Shown here piece after piece: positions 37,354-51,607 of a stretch of DNA of 64,000 nt. Each line of letters starts with the position of its first letter. The first letter of the stretch is position 1. The stretch is from Cladorhizidae sp. MBARI D1340-BT2 (lineage: Eukaryota > Porifera > Demospongiae > Poecilosclerida > Cladorhizidae): positions 39,702,349-39,766,348 of the forward strand of contig JAQNBH010000002.1 of assembly GCA_028752905.1 (NCBI GenBank). Direction: 5' to 3'. The notes beneath the pieces were generated by a model. The model had not been told where the DNA came from. It worked only from the letters and a program-made list of their open reading frames with translations, and ran no database searches. A program made the translations under genes and the position numbers.

Positions 37354-37919
37354 TATTGTAATGTTATTATGTCAACTGAGAGTTCATTGAGAACCTAGAC
37401 TATTGCAACCAAGCCACCTGGCTATACTAAGTCAACCATAGATATCTTATTACAATGACCTTCTCACCAGAGATTAAATTTCAAGTTGATTTATTGTAAT
37501 ATCGTGATGTCAACTGAGAGTTGGTTCATAGATATCTCACCTGAACTTTTGGATCCACACTCCCTCAGCTTCCAATTGCTTTAGGTCTTCCAGCGGTGCG
37601 GTGCGGTACATCTAATTCTGCAGTTCCTCTGCTAACACGAAAGATCTTGTTTCAGTGAATGCACGACCCTTTTCCATTTACCCTGGGGAAAAGGAAAAGG
37701 ATCGACAATGCGTGAAATTTGCGCGGTCAGTAATTTTGTCCAGAGTATAGGCAATAGGCAAGTTAGATAGTTATATTGTTATCTGCTTGCTGGGGTTCAG
37801 CAACTACGAGACTCCCTTTTCATAGATTATGCTGCGACGACTTTAGGGTGACTAATTATCTGTGGCCTTCTGCGCAGCTGTGAAGAGAACAGTGCCTTCA
37901 TTATAGTATCGCTGTTTTT

Positions 37920-38598
37920 TAGGATTGGTGCCCCAGGAAGCTTTATATTTTTCTCAGCCAAGTTTGGTGGCAGGGCATAAATGGAAGAGGCAGGAAATCT
38001 TTCCTGGCATCCTTGATTGCAGATTTTTAAACCTCCCTGTCTCTGGACATTATTCTCATCACTATGAATGCAGCAAAGGAAGTCTTGCATGAGCTTCATG
38101 TTTATAATTAAGACTTAGAGCCTTGGTAGAGGATCAGCTACAGCTACTTTCAAATATGTGCTAACATTTGCACATGATATGGAGGAATAATCAAATGCTA
38201 CTCTATTGCTACAAGTATAATCCAACAAATTGCAGATTGCCTGCAGGTCCTCTTTATTTCTTAGAAGAAGATTCTCAGTTAGACAAACTGAGTGTAAACT
38301 ATATAATGTGCTAGAATTAAATACAGCTGCATTAGCTAAAGGTTGTGATACACTTGCATAAGTCCTATAATTATGTATACATATATCAATAAGGTTGCAG
38401 AGTATTAAGCTGTAGCACAGTGCAACCACTGTTAGCTGAATAGGGGAATTTAATTTTTGAGTTGAGGCCACTGGCTGGTCCCCAGCTGGCAGGTTCTCCA
38501 TTGCCACCATGAGCACCTTCTCTATCTAAACTTTTCTCTCCACAGAGTGAGCCTTTCATGAAAGCAGTTGACCATTCACTTCTTTGCAGTGAAAGCAT
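37920..38598 (-). pseudogene. Possible decayed coding region, unit C
   Basis: Unit C copy of the stretches at 8690-9371. A 1-bp insertion (CTCAGTTAGAC, near 38278) against A and B joins two stretches into a 133-codon minus-strand frame (38115-38516) that starts MLMVAMENLP and ends VAVADPLPRL. Since the join results from an indel in one lineage, it is probably accidental. Confidence 0.2.
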
Positions 38599-39194
38599 GT
38601 AGCTGCTGCACCAGCTCAGCCAGGCTCAGTCACACACATGTACACACACATGCATACACACACACGACTATTCTGTTGATGTTCCTTACCAATTCTTGTG
38701 CTTGGCTGAAATAAAGAAACAACCATGGGATTCTTATAATAGCAAAATTATGAACATGGACATGGTATATATATGTAAGTTACAATATCCCAAGGAGGGA
38801 AAAGTAACATAACAGACAGGATGAAATGTTTCTCCCATATGTTCCATCCTTATTTGTTCAATCACCTGGTGTGTGTGTGTGTGTGTGTGTGTACGGTGTG
38901 GTGTGGTTGTGTGGTGTCGGTGGATAAATAGACAAAAAAGATGAAAAATATAGAAAACCAAAAACAAATTTCCTTATCAAAATATACAGCAAGCAAATAA
39001 ATCACTTGCTTATGAACTCACACTATTACACAGACATGTAATTGAGGACCTTTACCAGGCAAAATATACAGCAAGCAAATAAATGCACTTGCTTATGAAC
39101 TCAACTACTGCACGGCCAGGTAAATGAACTTTATTATGTATATATATATATATTTGGACTACAATACTTAATCTCCATTATATTACAGCTGGTG

Positions 39195-39390
39195 CATATA
39201 TAGGTGTCTGGGCATGTAACATCCCACACTAGTGATGCACCACCCTTCCATGGGAACAAACTGATGCCATCCGATCTGAACACTCCATTAGGTTCGAGTT
39301 GAGATGGGATCTTTGCAGATGCCACTGGGATGACATTGAGCCAAGCACCAGATTCTTTCCATGCCGTTAGCAAACATGCACGATAAGTTT
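39195..39390 (-). pseudogene. Retrotransposon C-terminal remnant, unit C
   Basis: Same remnant as 26155-26370, with further in-frame loss of the GKQP segment so that NGVFRS joins DGISL. It then reads PWKGGASLVWDVTCPD, restoring the WD motif to the same frame. Confidence 0.62.
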
Positions 39391-39663
39391 CAGAACTAGC
39401 GTCACTCAGCAGCTGAATGTAGTAGTAGTGGAGAAGAGAAGGAAGGAGATGAAAGTAATAGTTTGGGAATGCAAAATGCATGACGGAGGAGATGCAATGC
39501 ATCACGAGCATGGAGGTAACTAAGTCTCTCTCCCAAACATGCACAATGAATCCATCTTCTTCCCAAACAATGCCTTTCACTCCACCAATCAGTGAACCCA
39601 GAAGGGTGGATGACCCTGGGTTCACTACCAGAAACATAAATAAAATAAAAAATTAAATATATA

Positions 39664-39704
39664 TAATAATGATAATAATAATAACAATAACAATAATAAT
39701 AATA

Positions 39705-39775
<71 letters not shown>

Positions 39776-39817
39776 TTAATAAAAAATAAAATAAAATAAA
39801 AATAATAATAATAATAG
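39664..39817 (+). repeat. (TAA)n microsatellite, third run, unit C
   Basis: TAA run with GATAAT and AAC interruptions, shorter than in A. Confidence 0.95.
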
Positions 39818-41174
39818 GACTCAGATGAGTCTGATGACATTTTCTTTTAATTATAAAATAATAATCATAATCATTGTTGTTGTTTTTTTGTTATTAAGGA
39901 ACAAAAACCAAAAAATAAATAATAATAATGATAATAATAATAATATTAAAAATAAATAATAATAATAAAAAAAAAAGACGTGTTTGATATTAAACATCAA
40001 CAAAGAATAATAAATAACTGAATACAGAATAATTATGATGGGTGTGGCTTCAAGTTCAGGCTCTTGAGAGTGGCCCCCCAGCAGCCAGGCAAGTCCATTC
40101 CACAGTCTCGATTGAACCACTCACACTTTGGTGCTAGGCTGATGTGCAATGCCGCAGTTCTTTCTGTCTTCTGGCCTGGTCCAAGTATCTAGTCGAAACA
40201 TCGAGAGAGTAAAATTATTGAGGTCATTCTAATTAATATATAGTAGTAGTAGTAAATAATAACAACAACATAATGGACTTGATCAGGCAAGAGTTAATAT
40301 CTAAGGTGAAAAATAGAATTCAAAGAAACATCATATTTCTGAAAAGCTTGTTTATAGAACATATCATTTGAAGTTATGGAACATTTTAGTCTCGGACAAG
40401 TCAGATTTGTGATTTGTCGAACCTTCTTTTCTGTGACTCGAGATATTTAAAAACCAATTAGCATGGAAATAAATTTATTTGTAGTTACATAATCCACAAG
40501 CGATATTTGAATAATATAAAGTCTTTGCATTGTAAAAAGATGGTTTTAGTAGCATTGTGGTGATGAATTCTGTTCTGTCATCACAATTTTCCTTTTTCCT
40601 TCCTGTCACACACAACCATCTTAGGCAGACAGCTGAAGGAAAGCATATTATTGGCACACACTTGCACTAGGTGCATGGCAATTATGAAATATTGCTATTT
40701 TTCTTTATGTACTAAAGAGGCACTTTTATGAAATTCCGTTACCCAGTAATGGAATTTAAACTGTTTTCAGTAAAACTTCTTGAGCAATCCAACAGCAAGC
40801 AATATTATATTCATACAATTTCCTTTAGTTGTATTTCAAAGACCAGTCCTAACATTTAGCATGAATACACTTTGAGAGTGGTTGCGACCACTTCTAGAAG
40901 TAATACCAAGTCACCACATGCAAAACAATGGCCAACTATATTAATAGTCTTTCACACTCTACTAGAGGACTTTAGATCATTTTCTCACCTCCCACAGGTG
41001 ACATCTAGGTTTCACATATAAGGGCATATTGTCTGAACTCTTCTTGTACAATTTGTACATTGTAGTGTACCTGATCTTGCATCAACAAGTAAAGCACCCA
41101 TATGCAGCTGCAGGGCTTATAGATCAAGACAGGGTTGGGTCCCAAAGGGTTTGGATAAGTGAGGGTTGTACAGT
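39818..41174. other. Spacer after third TAA run, unit C
   Basis: Homologous to 10671-12059, without the retrotransposon fragment of B. No gene seen. Confidence 0.5.
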
Positions 41175-41557
41175 GTTCTCTTCTTGGCTGCCCACCACCT
41201 ACATGTTCTGTCTCTGCTTCTCTCTCACTGCCTCTGGGTTGGTGGCTCTGACCTTCTTCTTCCTCTCACAGTCTCTCTGCTTCCAGGCCTGCTCACCATC
41301 TCTGCCCTCTTCTGCCCATGTTTATTACTCTGTAGAGTATCCAGTGAGTTAGTTTGCAATGTTGTTCAGGTCTGAGTCAGCATGGCACTCAGTGCTGCTG
41401 AGATACAGCACCACTACCATGAGCAGAAGTGGGCAGAGATGGTGAGCAGGCGCAGAGAGACTCTGAGAGGAAGAAGGCAAGAGCCACCAACACAGAGGCA
41501 GTGAGAGAGAAGAAGAGGCAGAACCTCCATAGGTGGTGGGCATTCAAGAAGGAGAAG
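41175..41557. repeat. Imperfect inverted repeat, unit C
   Basis: Left arm 41175-41320, right arm 41418-41557. Same arrangement as 12060-12437. Confidence 0.87.
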
Positions 41558-41795
41558 CAGTACCACAGACACCTCAGTAGACACCCAACCTGGAGCAGGG
41601 GCAGACCTTGGACCTGGCAGTTTTGTTGGCAGAACGAGGCTGGTATTTCTCTACATGGCAACAATGCATAGCAAGCAGGAAGAGCAGGTGCAGCTGAAGT
41701 TCCTCCACAAGGTGGGCAACTCTGGTTTGTACAGGGATCCAGAGTGGGAAGACAACAGTGGGGCGTGCCCAGAGCTGCAGGTGAAGGGAACTTCA
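41382..41795 (+). pseudogene. Basic SAAE-type gene fragment, 3' truncated, unit C
   Basis: Copy of 12261-12725 that stops at GGAACTTCA, where the roughly 177-bp junction deletion begins. The last 50 bp or so of the A and B copies is therefore missing. Confidence 0.4.
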
Positions 41796-42349
41796 CCAAT
41801 GATTAGTTGCTGTACATAGCATGGAATTAAATAAATTGTACCCAGCAGGTAAATGAGGTGATCAACATGGATAGAGCAAGTATCCAGTCCACAGGAGAGC
41901 CATGCATGGATATAGACATCTGAAATTCCATTACTATGAAATTACGTTAGCTTTTTTTTTACTAGAAGGATTGCTGAAGCCTTCATGTATATATAGTGTG
42001 ATAACCCTGCACCAATACCAGATCCCACCATTAAGCCATTTATATATAAGAACAGCAGGTTATATGACACTGTGTGCAACACTGAAAATTTGATGTTAAT
42101 TTTACGATATTCCATTACGTGTTTTTTTCCTGGCCTCACTCAAAGACAGACCTCACTCAAAGACAAAAATATTTATGGAAATAAAATATTGAGTAACATT
42201 AAAGTGTCATTGGAGACCAACATGCCTGAGATATAGTTTTTATAAAATGTTGAGTCTTTCTTGCCCCATATGTAGTGAAAGGGAAATTCCATTACCACGT
42301 GATAAAATCCAATAATAATGTTAATAATAATGACGATGATGATACATGT
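41796..42349. other. Unit D head spacer, no gene seen
   Basis: Matches the unit E head more closely than the unit C head: both D and E lack the TTAATTTTACGATAT duplication and have GATAAAATCC where C has GATCAAATCC. Confidence 0.65.
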
Positions 42350-42745
<396 letters not shown>

Positions 42746-42869
42746 AATAATGATGACGGCCACGACGACGACGATGATAAACTTTTTCTAATTTCAAGCT
42801 TATAGAGGGGGAATTGCCACCCCCCCTTTCAAGTGGCACTCTATACAAGACACTCTTTGTGTCAGTCTG

Positions 42870-43767
42870 CCAGTACATGCCAGTTCTTATACATACACTA
42901 CACACACCAGCACATGCCAGTTCTTATACATACACTACACACACCAGCACATGCCAGTTCTTATACATACACTACACACACCAGCACATGCCAGTTCTTA
43001 TACATACACTACACACACCAGCACATGCCAGTTCTTATACATACACTACTCACACCAGCACATGCCAGTTCTTATACATACACTACACACACCAGCACAT
43101 GCCAGTTCTTATACATACACTACACACACCAGCACATGCCAGTTCTTATACATACACTACACACACCAGCACATGCCAGTTCTTATACATACACTACACA
43201 CACCAGCACATGCCAGTTCTTATACATACACTACACACACCAGCACATGCCAGTTCTTATACATACACTACACACACCAGCACATGCCAGTTCTTATACA
43301 TACACTACACACACCAGCACATGCCAGTTCTTATACATACACTACACACACCAGCACATGCCAGTTCTTATACATACACTACACACACCAGCACATGCCA
43401 GTTCTTATACATACACTACACACACCAGCACATGCCAGTTCTTATACATACACTACACACACCAGCACATGCCAGTTCTTATACATACACTACTCACACC
43501 AGCACATGCCAGTTCTTATACATACTCTACACACACCAGCACATGCCAGTTCTTATACATACACTACACACACCAGCACATGCCAGTTCTTATACATACA
43601 CTACACACACCAGCACATGCCAGTTCTTATACATACACTACACACACCAGTACATGCCAGTTCTTATACATACACTACACACACCAGCACATGCCAGTTC
43701 TTATACATACACTACACACACCAGCACATGCCAGTTCTTATACATACACTACACACACCAGCACATG
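42870..43767 (+). repeat. 37-bp minisatellite, unit D, about 24 copies
   Basis: Reads monomer for monomer like unit C at an offset of 11796, including the two CTACTCACACC markers and the deletion-fused start. Confidence 0.97.
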
Positions 43768-44224
43768 TCCAGGCTAAAAGTGGTCCAGTCTAAAAGTGGT
43801 CCAGGCTAAAAGTGGTCCAGTCTAAAAGTGGTCCAGGCTAATGTGGTCCAAGCTAATGTGGTCCAGGCTAATGTGGTCCAAGCTAATGTGGTCCAAGCTA
43901 ATTGGTCCTGGCTAAAAGTGGTCCAGGCTAATGTGGTCCGGACTAAAAGTGGTCCAGGCTAATGTGGTCCAGGCTAATGTGGTCCAGGCTAATGTGGTCC
44001 AGGCTAATGTGGTCCAAGCTAATGTGGTCCAGGCTAATGTGGTCTAAGCTAATGTGTTTCAGGCTAATGTGGTCTACGCTAATGTGGTCCGGGCTAAAAG
44101 TGGTCTAGGCTAATGTGGTCCAAGCTAATGCGGTCCAAGCTAATTGGTCCGGGCTAAAAGTGGTCCAGGCTAATGTGGTCCGGACTAAATGTGGTCCAGG
44201 CTAATGTGGTCCAGGCTAAAAGTG
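43768..44224 (+). repeat. 15-bp minisatellite, unit D, about 30 copies
   Basis: Same length and same variant order as 31972-32428. Confidence 0.95.
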
Positions 44225-45487
44225 CCATGAGCTAACTCAGAGGCAACCACATGTCTCCTGTACAGACCTACTCTCTCACTGGTGCCATGATCTAACTCAG
44301 AGGCAACCACATGTCTCCCGTACAGACCTACTCTCTCACTGGTGCCATAAGCTAACTCAGAGGCAACCACATGTCTCCCGTACAGACCTACTCTCTCACT
44401 GGTGCCATGAGCTAACTCAGAGGCAACCACATGTCTCCCGTACAGACCTACTCTCTCACTGGTGCCATGAGCTAACTCAGAGGCAACCACATGTCTCCCG
44501 TACAGACCTACTCTCTCACTGGTGCCATGAGCTAACTCAGAGGCAACCACATGTCTCCCGTACAGACCTACTCACTCACTGGTGCCATGAGCTAACTCAG
44601 AGGCAACCACATGTCTCCCGTACATACCTACTCTCTCACTGGTGCCATGAGCTAACTCAGAGGCAACCACATGTCTCCCATACAGACCTACTCTCTCACT
44701 GGTGCCATGAGCTAACTCAGAGGCAACCACATGTCTCCCATACAGACCTACTCTCTCACTGGTGCCATGAGCTAACTCAGAGGCAACCACATGTCTCCCA
44801 TACAGACCTACTCTCTCACTGGTGCCATGAGCTAACTCAGAGGCAACCACATGTGTCCAGTACAGACCTACTCTCTCACTGGTGCCATGAGCTAACTCAG
44901 AGGCAACCACATGTCTCCCGTACAGACCTACTCTCTCACTGGTGCCATGAGCTAACTCAGAGGCAACCACATGTCTCCCGTACAGACCTACTCTCTCACT
45001 GGTGCCATGAGCTAACTCAGAGGCAACCACATGTCTCCCGTACAGACCTACTCTTACTCTCTCACTGGTGCCATGAGCTAACTCAGAGGCAACCACATGT
45101 CTCCCGCACAGACCTACTCTCTCACTGGTGCCATGAGCTAACTCAGAGGCAACCACATGTCTCCCATACAGACCTACTCTCTCACTGGTGCCATGAGCTA
45201 ACTCAGAGGCAACCACATGTCTCCCGTACAGACCTACTCTCTCACTGGTGCCATGAGCTAACTCAGAGGCAACCACATGACTCCCGTACAGACCTACTCT
45301 CTCACTGGTGCCATGAGCTAACTCAGAGGCAACCACATGTCTCCCATACAGACCTACTCTCTCACTGGTGCCATGAGCTAACTCAGAGGCAACCACATGT
45401 CTCCCATACAGACCTACTCTCTCACTGGTGCCATGAGCTAACTCAGAGGCAACCACATGTCTCCCATACAGATCTACTGTCCCACTA
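44225..45487 (+). repeat. 60-bp minisatellite, unit D, about 21 copies
   Basis: Same length and same variant order as 32429-33691, including the 6-bp insertion and the stop-creating variant. The minus-strand frame at 44572-45630 translates identically to that of unit C. Confidence 0.96.
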
Positions 45488-46896
45488 GTGACCTGAAAAT
45501 AAGGCAACATAAATAAATAATTTATAAGCTGATGTCCAAGTAGCAGATGACATAACTGAGTGTGTGTTAATGGTCTGTATTTGTGCAGCAGGACATTGTC
45601 TTGTCTTGAGTGAGTGAGGCACCTTAACAAGGTACAGGGGTCAGGGTTTGAGCTGGAGATAACAAATAAATATTAGAGATGGGAGAGGGAGGGGGTATCC
45701 TTTTTGCCCCCCCCCCCCCCCAATATAAATCTCTGGGGGGTAAACAGGGGAGAGTTGGCTGATAGCCACAACTCTGCGAGGCACAGTTGACGTGATATCA
45801 GAAACTGAGCCCCTCTAGGTCGTCCCCTCCCCCTCTCTCACGCACACTCAGCATATTCACAAGATAACAATGCTTCATTAAATAATACATCTGTAGACCA
45901 CACACATCTGTTGACCCTTTACCAACTGAACATCATCCAGTTCATGCCTTTCTAGGTGAGGGAAAACCCCCATTTCCACCTAAGGATTACTGTACATACT
46001 TACTGTGAGCTACACCCTCACAAAGTTGGTAAAGGGTTAACTCACGAGAAATAGAATACCTGCATTTCACGAGGAACACATAACCACATGTGAACACACC
46101 CTCTCAGCATGGCTCTAGAGAGATCTCCTAGTATTGTGAATTGTGCTGGACCGTTAGCTAGCTAGTGATTTCTATTCCCATGCCCTGTCTCCCTACTTGA
46201 ATAAGGCTAAAAGGACAACTTGCGTCCAGCACCTGCAACTATGCCATGAATCACTCCACCTCATAGACCTGAAGACATCTTCCTGAGAACATGACCAGCT
46301 AATATGCCCAGACTTCAGCACCTCCCACACAAAACACACCTGCTGATTATGAGTCTCTGGCAAGCACTGCAGTTGCTCGCCAGACACCATCCCAAATTAC
46401 CTTTATACAATGGGTGTGGTCTCTTCAAACCACACCCTTACTTCGGGGGAAATTGATATCGCTCATTTTTTTCATAGAACAAACTGAAAAGAGGTGTGGT
46501 TATCAGACACAGCTAATATGCCTAGACTTCAGCACCTCCCACAACAAAGCATATTAGACACACATGCGTAATTAGCAAGTGCATTACAAAACCACGACTC
46601 TTTCCCCACAATAATTATTACAGACATATTGCCTCAAGGAAACTATCCTCCATACAGTAATGATAGCAACATTAATTGCAAAGGCAGTATAATAGTGTGA
46701 TCATTATAAAGAGTTTATAAGTGGGTGTGGTCTACTAACACTTTTCTGTCTTGTTTCTATTAGCAGCTGCTTACAAGAAGTCACACAGTGTAACTCCAGA
46801 ACAATATACCCAATCATGGATGCCACACTTTACCATATTTAGGACACACATGTCCCTATGCATAATTATGCACACACACACACATACACATACATA
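45488..46896. other. Spacer between 60-bp and 46-bp arrays, unit D
   Basis: Matches 33692-35100. No gene seen. Confidence 0.55.
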
Positions 46897-47895
46897 CATA
46901 TGTCCCCATGTATTTAATTTAATATACACACACATAGATACATGCATCATATGTCCCTATGTATTTAATATACACACACATAGATACATGCATCATATGT
47001 CCCTATGTATTTAATATTTAATATACACACACATAGATACATGCATCACGTGTCCCTATGTATTTAATATACACACACATAGATACATGCATCATATGTC
47101 CCTATGTATTTAATACACACACACATAGATACATGCATCATATGTCCCTATGTATTTAATATACACACACATAGATACATGCATCATATGTCCCTATGAA
47201 TTTAATATACACACACATAGATACATGCATCATATGTCCCTATGTATTTAATATTTAATATACACACATATAGATACATGCATCATATGTCCCTATGTAT
47301 TTAATATTTAATATACACACACATAGATACATGCATCACATGTCCCTATGTATTTAATATACACACACATAGATACATGCATCACGTGTCCCTATGTATT
47401 TAATATACACACACATAGATACATGCATCATATGTCCCTATGTATTTAATACACACACACATAGATACATGCATCACATGTCCCTATGTATTTAATATAC
47501 ACACACATAGATACATGCATCACATGTCCCTATGTATTTAATATTTAATATACACACACATAGATACATGCATCATATGTCCCTATGTATTTAATATACA
47601 CACACATAGATACATGCATCACATGTCCCTATGTATTTAATATACACACACATAGATACATGCATCATATGTCCCTATGTATTTAATATACACAGACATA
47701 GATACATGCATCATGTGTCCCTATGTATTTAATATACACACACATAGATAAATGCATCATATGTCCCTATGTATTTAATACACACACACATAGATACATG
47801 CATCATATGTCCCTATGTATTTAATACACACACACATAGATACATGCATCATATGTCCCTATGTATTTAATACACACACACATAGATACATGCAG
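46897..47895 (+). repeat. 46-bp minisatellite, unit D, with 53-bp variants
   Basis: Matches 35101-36099 in length and variant order. Confidence 0.95.
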
Positions 47896-47961
47896 TTATC
47901 TGGTGAAGGTTTGTCATAAGCCTAAGCTTCTAAGGAAAATTACTGATAACTAAAATATAAT

Positions 47962-48185
<224 letters not shown>

Positions 48186-49095
48186 TCAGTATTATTATTA
48201 CATATATTGGAGGTGTGGTCCCTATATTGGGGTGACTGTTGTGTTAAAGTTGCAGACAAGCAACAAAGTTGATGCCTCAGCTGACACTGGCATTATAAAA
48301 TGCTGGTATTATTAATGCATTACTGAGCTGAGGTGCAGCAGGTGTGGCTGGGGGAGGAAGAGGAAAGGTGCGGGGAAGAACACTTTTTGGCTTCCCTTTC
48401 TTTAGATAGGACAAGGAAGACTGGAGAGATAAAAATGGCCAAACATGAAGTTAGTGACTGCCAGTGAGTTTAGCCAGTGAGTTTAGCACGTATTGGACCT
48501 TGAAAATATATTTATTAATTAATTTATTTATTGTAGCCTGCATGTTGAAATCCTGGCAGAGTGCACTGTGCACTCCAATATGATCTACTTGAAGGCCACA
48601 CAATTATAATATCTCAAATTTCAGTTGTTAAACTTCCTTCCCTAAACTTTTGCTCCACAAAGACAACACAGTGAGAGAAGCAGAATTGAGAGATGATCCT
48701 TTGAAGAAATCTTGTAATGGGGGGGGGGGGGGGGGGGAAGGGGGGAAAATGGGCACCTTAAGCTGCAATGACCTTTAAACCTTCGTGCTTTAATAATATA
48801 TAATATGACTGGATTGGGTGGAGGGAGGAGGATTTTCTTAGAAGATCTCCCGCCATTCTGACCCCCTTTCCTCTGTACGAGGCCCAGTACATAACAATTA
48901 TTGATGATAAAAAAATGGCTAAAGAGAAGTAGAATCAAACAATAATGAATGAGAGGCAGTCACTTCCATGACTAAAACTTGAGGAGTGAAGGAAGTGGGC
49001 AACCACTGCTGTTTGAATTAGGTCTCTACAAGAACTCTAACCACTGTCTCTCTAGCCACTGTCAAAAACTAACAACAACCTATGACTTTACAGTT

Positions 49096-49143
49096 ACCTT
49101 CTCAGTAATCAACTTGAAATTGTAAGTTGATTATTGAGAAGGT
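49096..49143. repeat. Hairpin-forming inverted repeat, unit D copy
   Basis: As in unit C, with the same single mismatch. Confidence 0.85.
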
Positions 49144-49709
49144 TATTGTAATGTTATTATGTCAACTGAGAGTTCATTGAGAACCTAGACTATTGCAACC
49201 AAGCCACCTGGCTATACTAAGTCAACCATAGATATCTTATTACAATGACCTTCTCACCAGAGATTAAATTTCAAGTTGATTTATTGTAATATCGTGATGT
49301 CAACTGAGAGTTGGTTCATAGATATCTCACCTGAACTTTTGGATCCACACTCCCTCAGCTTCCAATTGCTTTAGGTCTTCCAGCGGTGCGGTGCGGTACA
49401 TCTAATTCTGCAGTTCCTCTGCTAACACGAAAGATCTTGTTTCAGTGAATGCACGACCCTTTTCCATTTACCCTGGGGAAAAGGAAAAGGATCGACAATG
49501 CGTGAAATTTGCGCGGTCAGTAATTTTGTCCAGAGTATAGGCAATAGGCAAGTTAGATAGTTATATTGTTATCTGCTTGCTGGGGTTCAGCAACTACGAG
49601 ACTCCCTTTTCATAGATTATGCTGCGACGACTTTAGGGTGACTAATTATCTGTGGCCTTCTGCGCAGCTGTGAAGAGAACAGTGCCTTCATTATAGTATC
49701 GCTGTTTTT

Positions 49710-50388
49710 TAGGATTGGTGCCCCAGGAAGCTTTATATTTTTCTCAGCCAAGTTTGGTGGCAGGGCATAAATGGAAGAGGCAGGAAATCTTTCCTGGCAT
49801 CCTTGATTGCAGATTTTTAAACCTCCCTGTCTCTGGACATTATTCTCATCACTATGAATGCAGCAAAGGAAGTCTTGCATGAGCTTCATGTTTATAATTA
49901 AGACTTAGAGCCTTGGTAGAGGATCAGCTACAGCTACTTTCAAATATGTGCTAACATTTGCACATGATATGGAGGAATAATCAAATGCTACTCTATTGCT
50001 ACAAGTATAATCCAACAAATTGCAGATTGCCTGCAGGTCCTCTTTATTTCTTAGAAGAAGATTCTCAGTTAGACAAACTGAGTGTAAACTATATAATGTG
50101 CTAGAATTAAATACAGCTGCATTAGCTAAAGGTTGTGATACACTTGCATAAGTCCTATAATTATGTATACATATATCAATAAGGTTGCAGAGTATTAAGC
50201 TGTAGCACAGTGCAACCACTGTTAGCTGAATAGGGGAATTTAATTTTTGAGTTGAGGCCACTGGCTGGTCCCCAGCTGGCAGGTTCTCCATTGCCACCAT
50301 GAGCACCTTCTCTATCTAAACTTTTCTCTCCACAGAGTGAGCCTTTCATGAAAGCAGTTGACCATTCACTTCTTTGCAGTGAAAGCAT
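49710..50388 (-). pseudogene. Possible decayed coding region, unit D
   Basis: Same as 37920-38598, with the same 133-codon join at 49905-50306. Confidence 0.2.
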
Positions 50389-50984
50389 GTAGCTGCTGCA
50401 CCAGCTCAGCCAGGCTCAGTCACACACATGTACACACACATGCATACACACACACGACTATTCTGTTGATGTTCCTTACCAATTCTTGTGCTTGGCTGAA
50501 ATAAAGAAACAACCATGGGATTCTTATAATAGCAAAATTATGAACATGGACATGGTATATATATGTAAGTTACAATATCCCAAGGAGGGAAAAGTAACAT
50601 AACAGACAGGATGAAATGTTTCTCCCATATGTTCCATCCTTATTTGTTCAATCACCTGGTGTGTGTGTGTGTGTGTGTGTGTACGGTGTGGTGTGGTTGT
50701 GTGGTGTCGGTGGATAAATAGACAAAAAAGATGAAAAATATAGAAAACCAAAAACAAATTTCCTTATCAAAATATACAGCAAGCAAATAAATCACTTGCT
50801 TATGAACTCACACTATTACACAGACATGTAATTGAGGACCTTTACCAGGCAAAATATACAGCAAGCAAATAAATGCACTTGCTTATGAACTCAACTACTG
50901 CACGGCCAGGTAAATGAACTTTATTATGTATATATATATATATTTGGACTACAATACTTAATCTCCATTATATTACAGCTGGTG

Positions 50985-51180
50985 CATATATAGGTGTCTG
51001 GGCATGTAACATCCCACACTAGTGATGCACCACCCTTCCATGGGAACAAACTGATGCCATCCGATCTGAACACTCCATTAGGTTCGAGTTGAGATGGGAT
51101 CTTTGCAGATGCCACTGGGATGACATTGAGCCAAGCACCAGATTCTTTCCATGCCGTTAGCAAACATGCACGATAAGTTT
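50985..51180 (-). pseudogene. Retrotransposon C-terminal remnant, unit D
   Basis: Same as 39195-39390. Confidence 0.62.
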
Positions 51181-51453
51181 CAGAACTAGCGTCACTCAGC
51201 AGCTGAATGTAGTAGTAGTGGAGAAGAGAAGGAAGGAGATGAAAGTAATAGTTTGGGAATGCAAAATGCATGACGGAGGAGATGCAATGCATCACGAGCA
51301 TGGAGGTAACTAAGTCTCTCTCCCAAACATGCACAATGAATCCATCTTCTTCCCAAACAATGCCTTTCACTCCACCAATCAGTGAACCCAGAAGGGTGGA
51401 TGACCCTGGGTTCACTACCAGAAACATAAATAAAATAAAAAATTAAATATATA

Positions 51454-51494
51454 TAATAATGATAATAATAATAACAATAACAATAATAATAATA

Positions 51495-51565
<71 letters not shown>

Positions 51566-51607
51566 TTAATAAAAAATAAAATAAAATAAAAATAATAATA
51601 ATAATAG
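51454..51607 (+). repeat. (TAA)n microsatellite, third run, unit D
   Basis: Same as 39664-39817, with no length difference seen. Confidence 0.95.

Larger units (their letters stand above)
36396..39194. other. Long spacer, unit C, with empty piggyBac site and long G-run
   Basis: Homologous to 23419-26154. A run of 19 G at 36929-36947 plus a second G-run precedes the single TTAA at 36968-36971. A segment near 39005-39060, with an ATCACTTGCTTATGAACTCA copy and GACCTTTACC, is a local duplication absent from A and B. No intact gene seen. Confidence 0.55.
48186..50984. other. Long spacer, unit D
   Basis: Matches 36396-39194, including the G-run and the single TTAA empty site at about 48758-48761. 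No intact gene seen. Confidence 0.55.

Noticed and set aside
38115..38516. 133-codon minus-strand frame in C (and 49905-50306 in D) as a real gene
   Set aside because: It arises from a 1-bp insertion relative to A and B and joins stretches that are in different frames there. No family is recognised.
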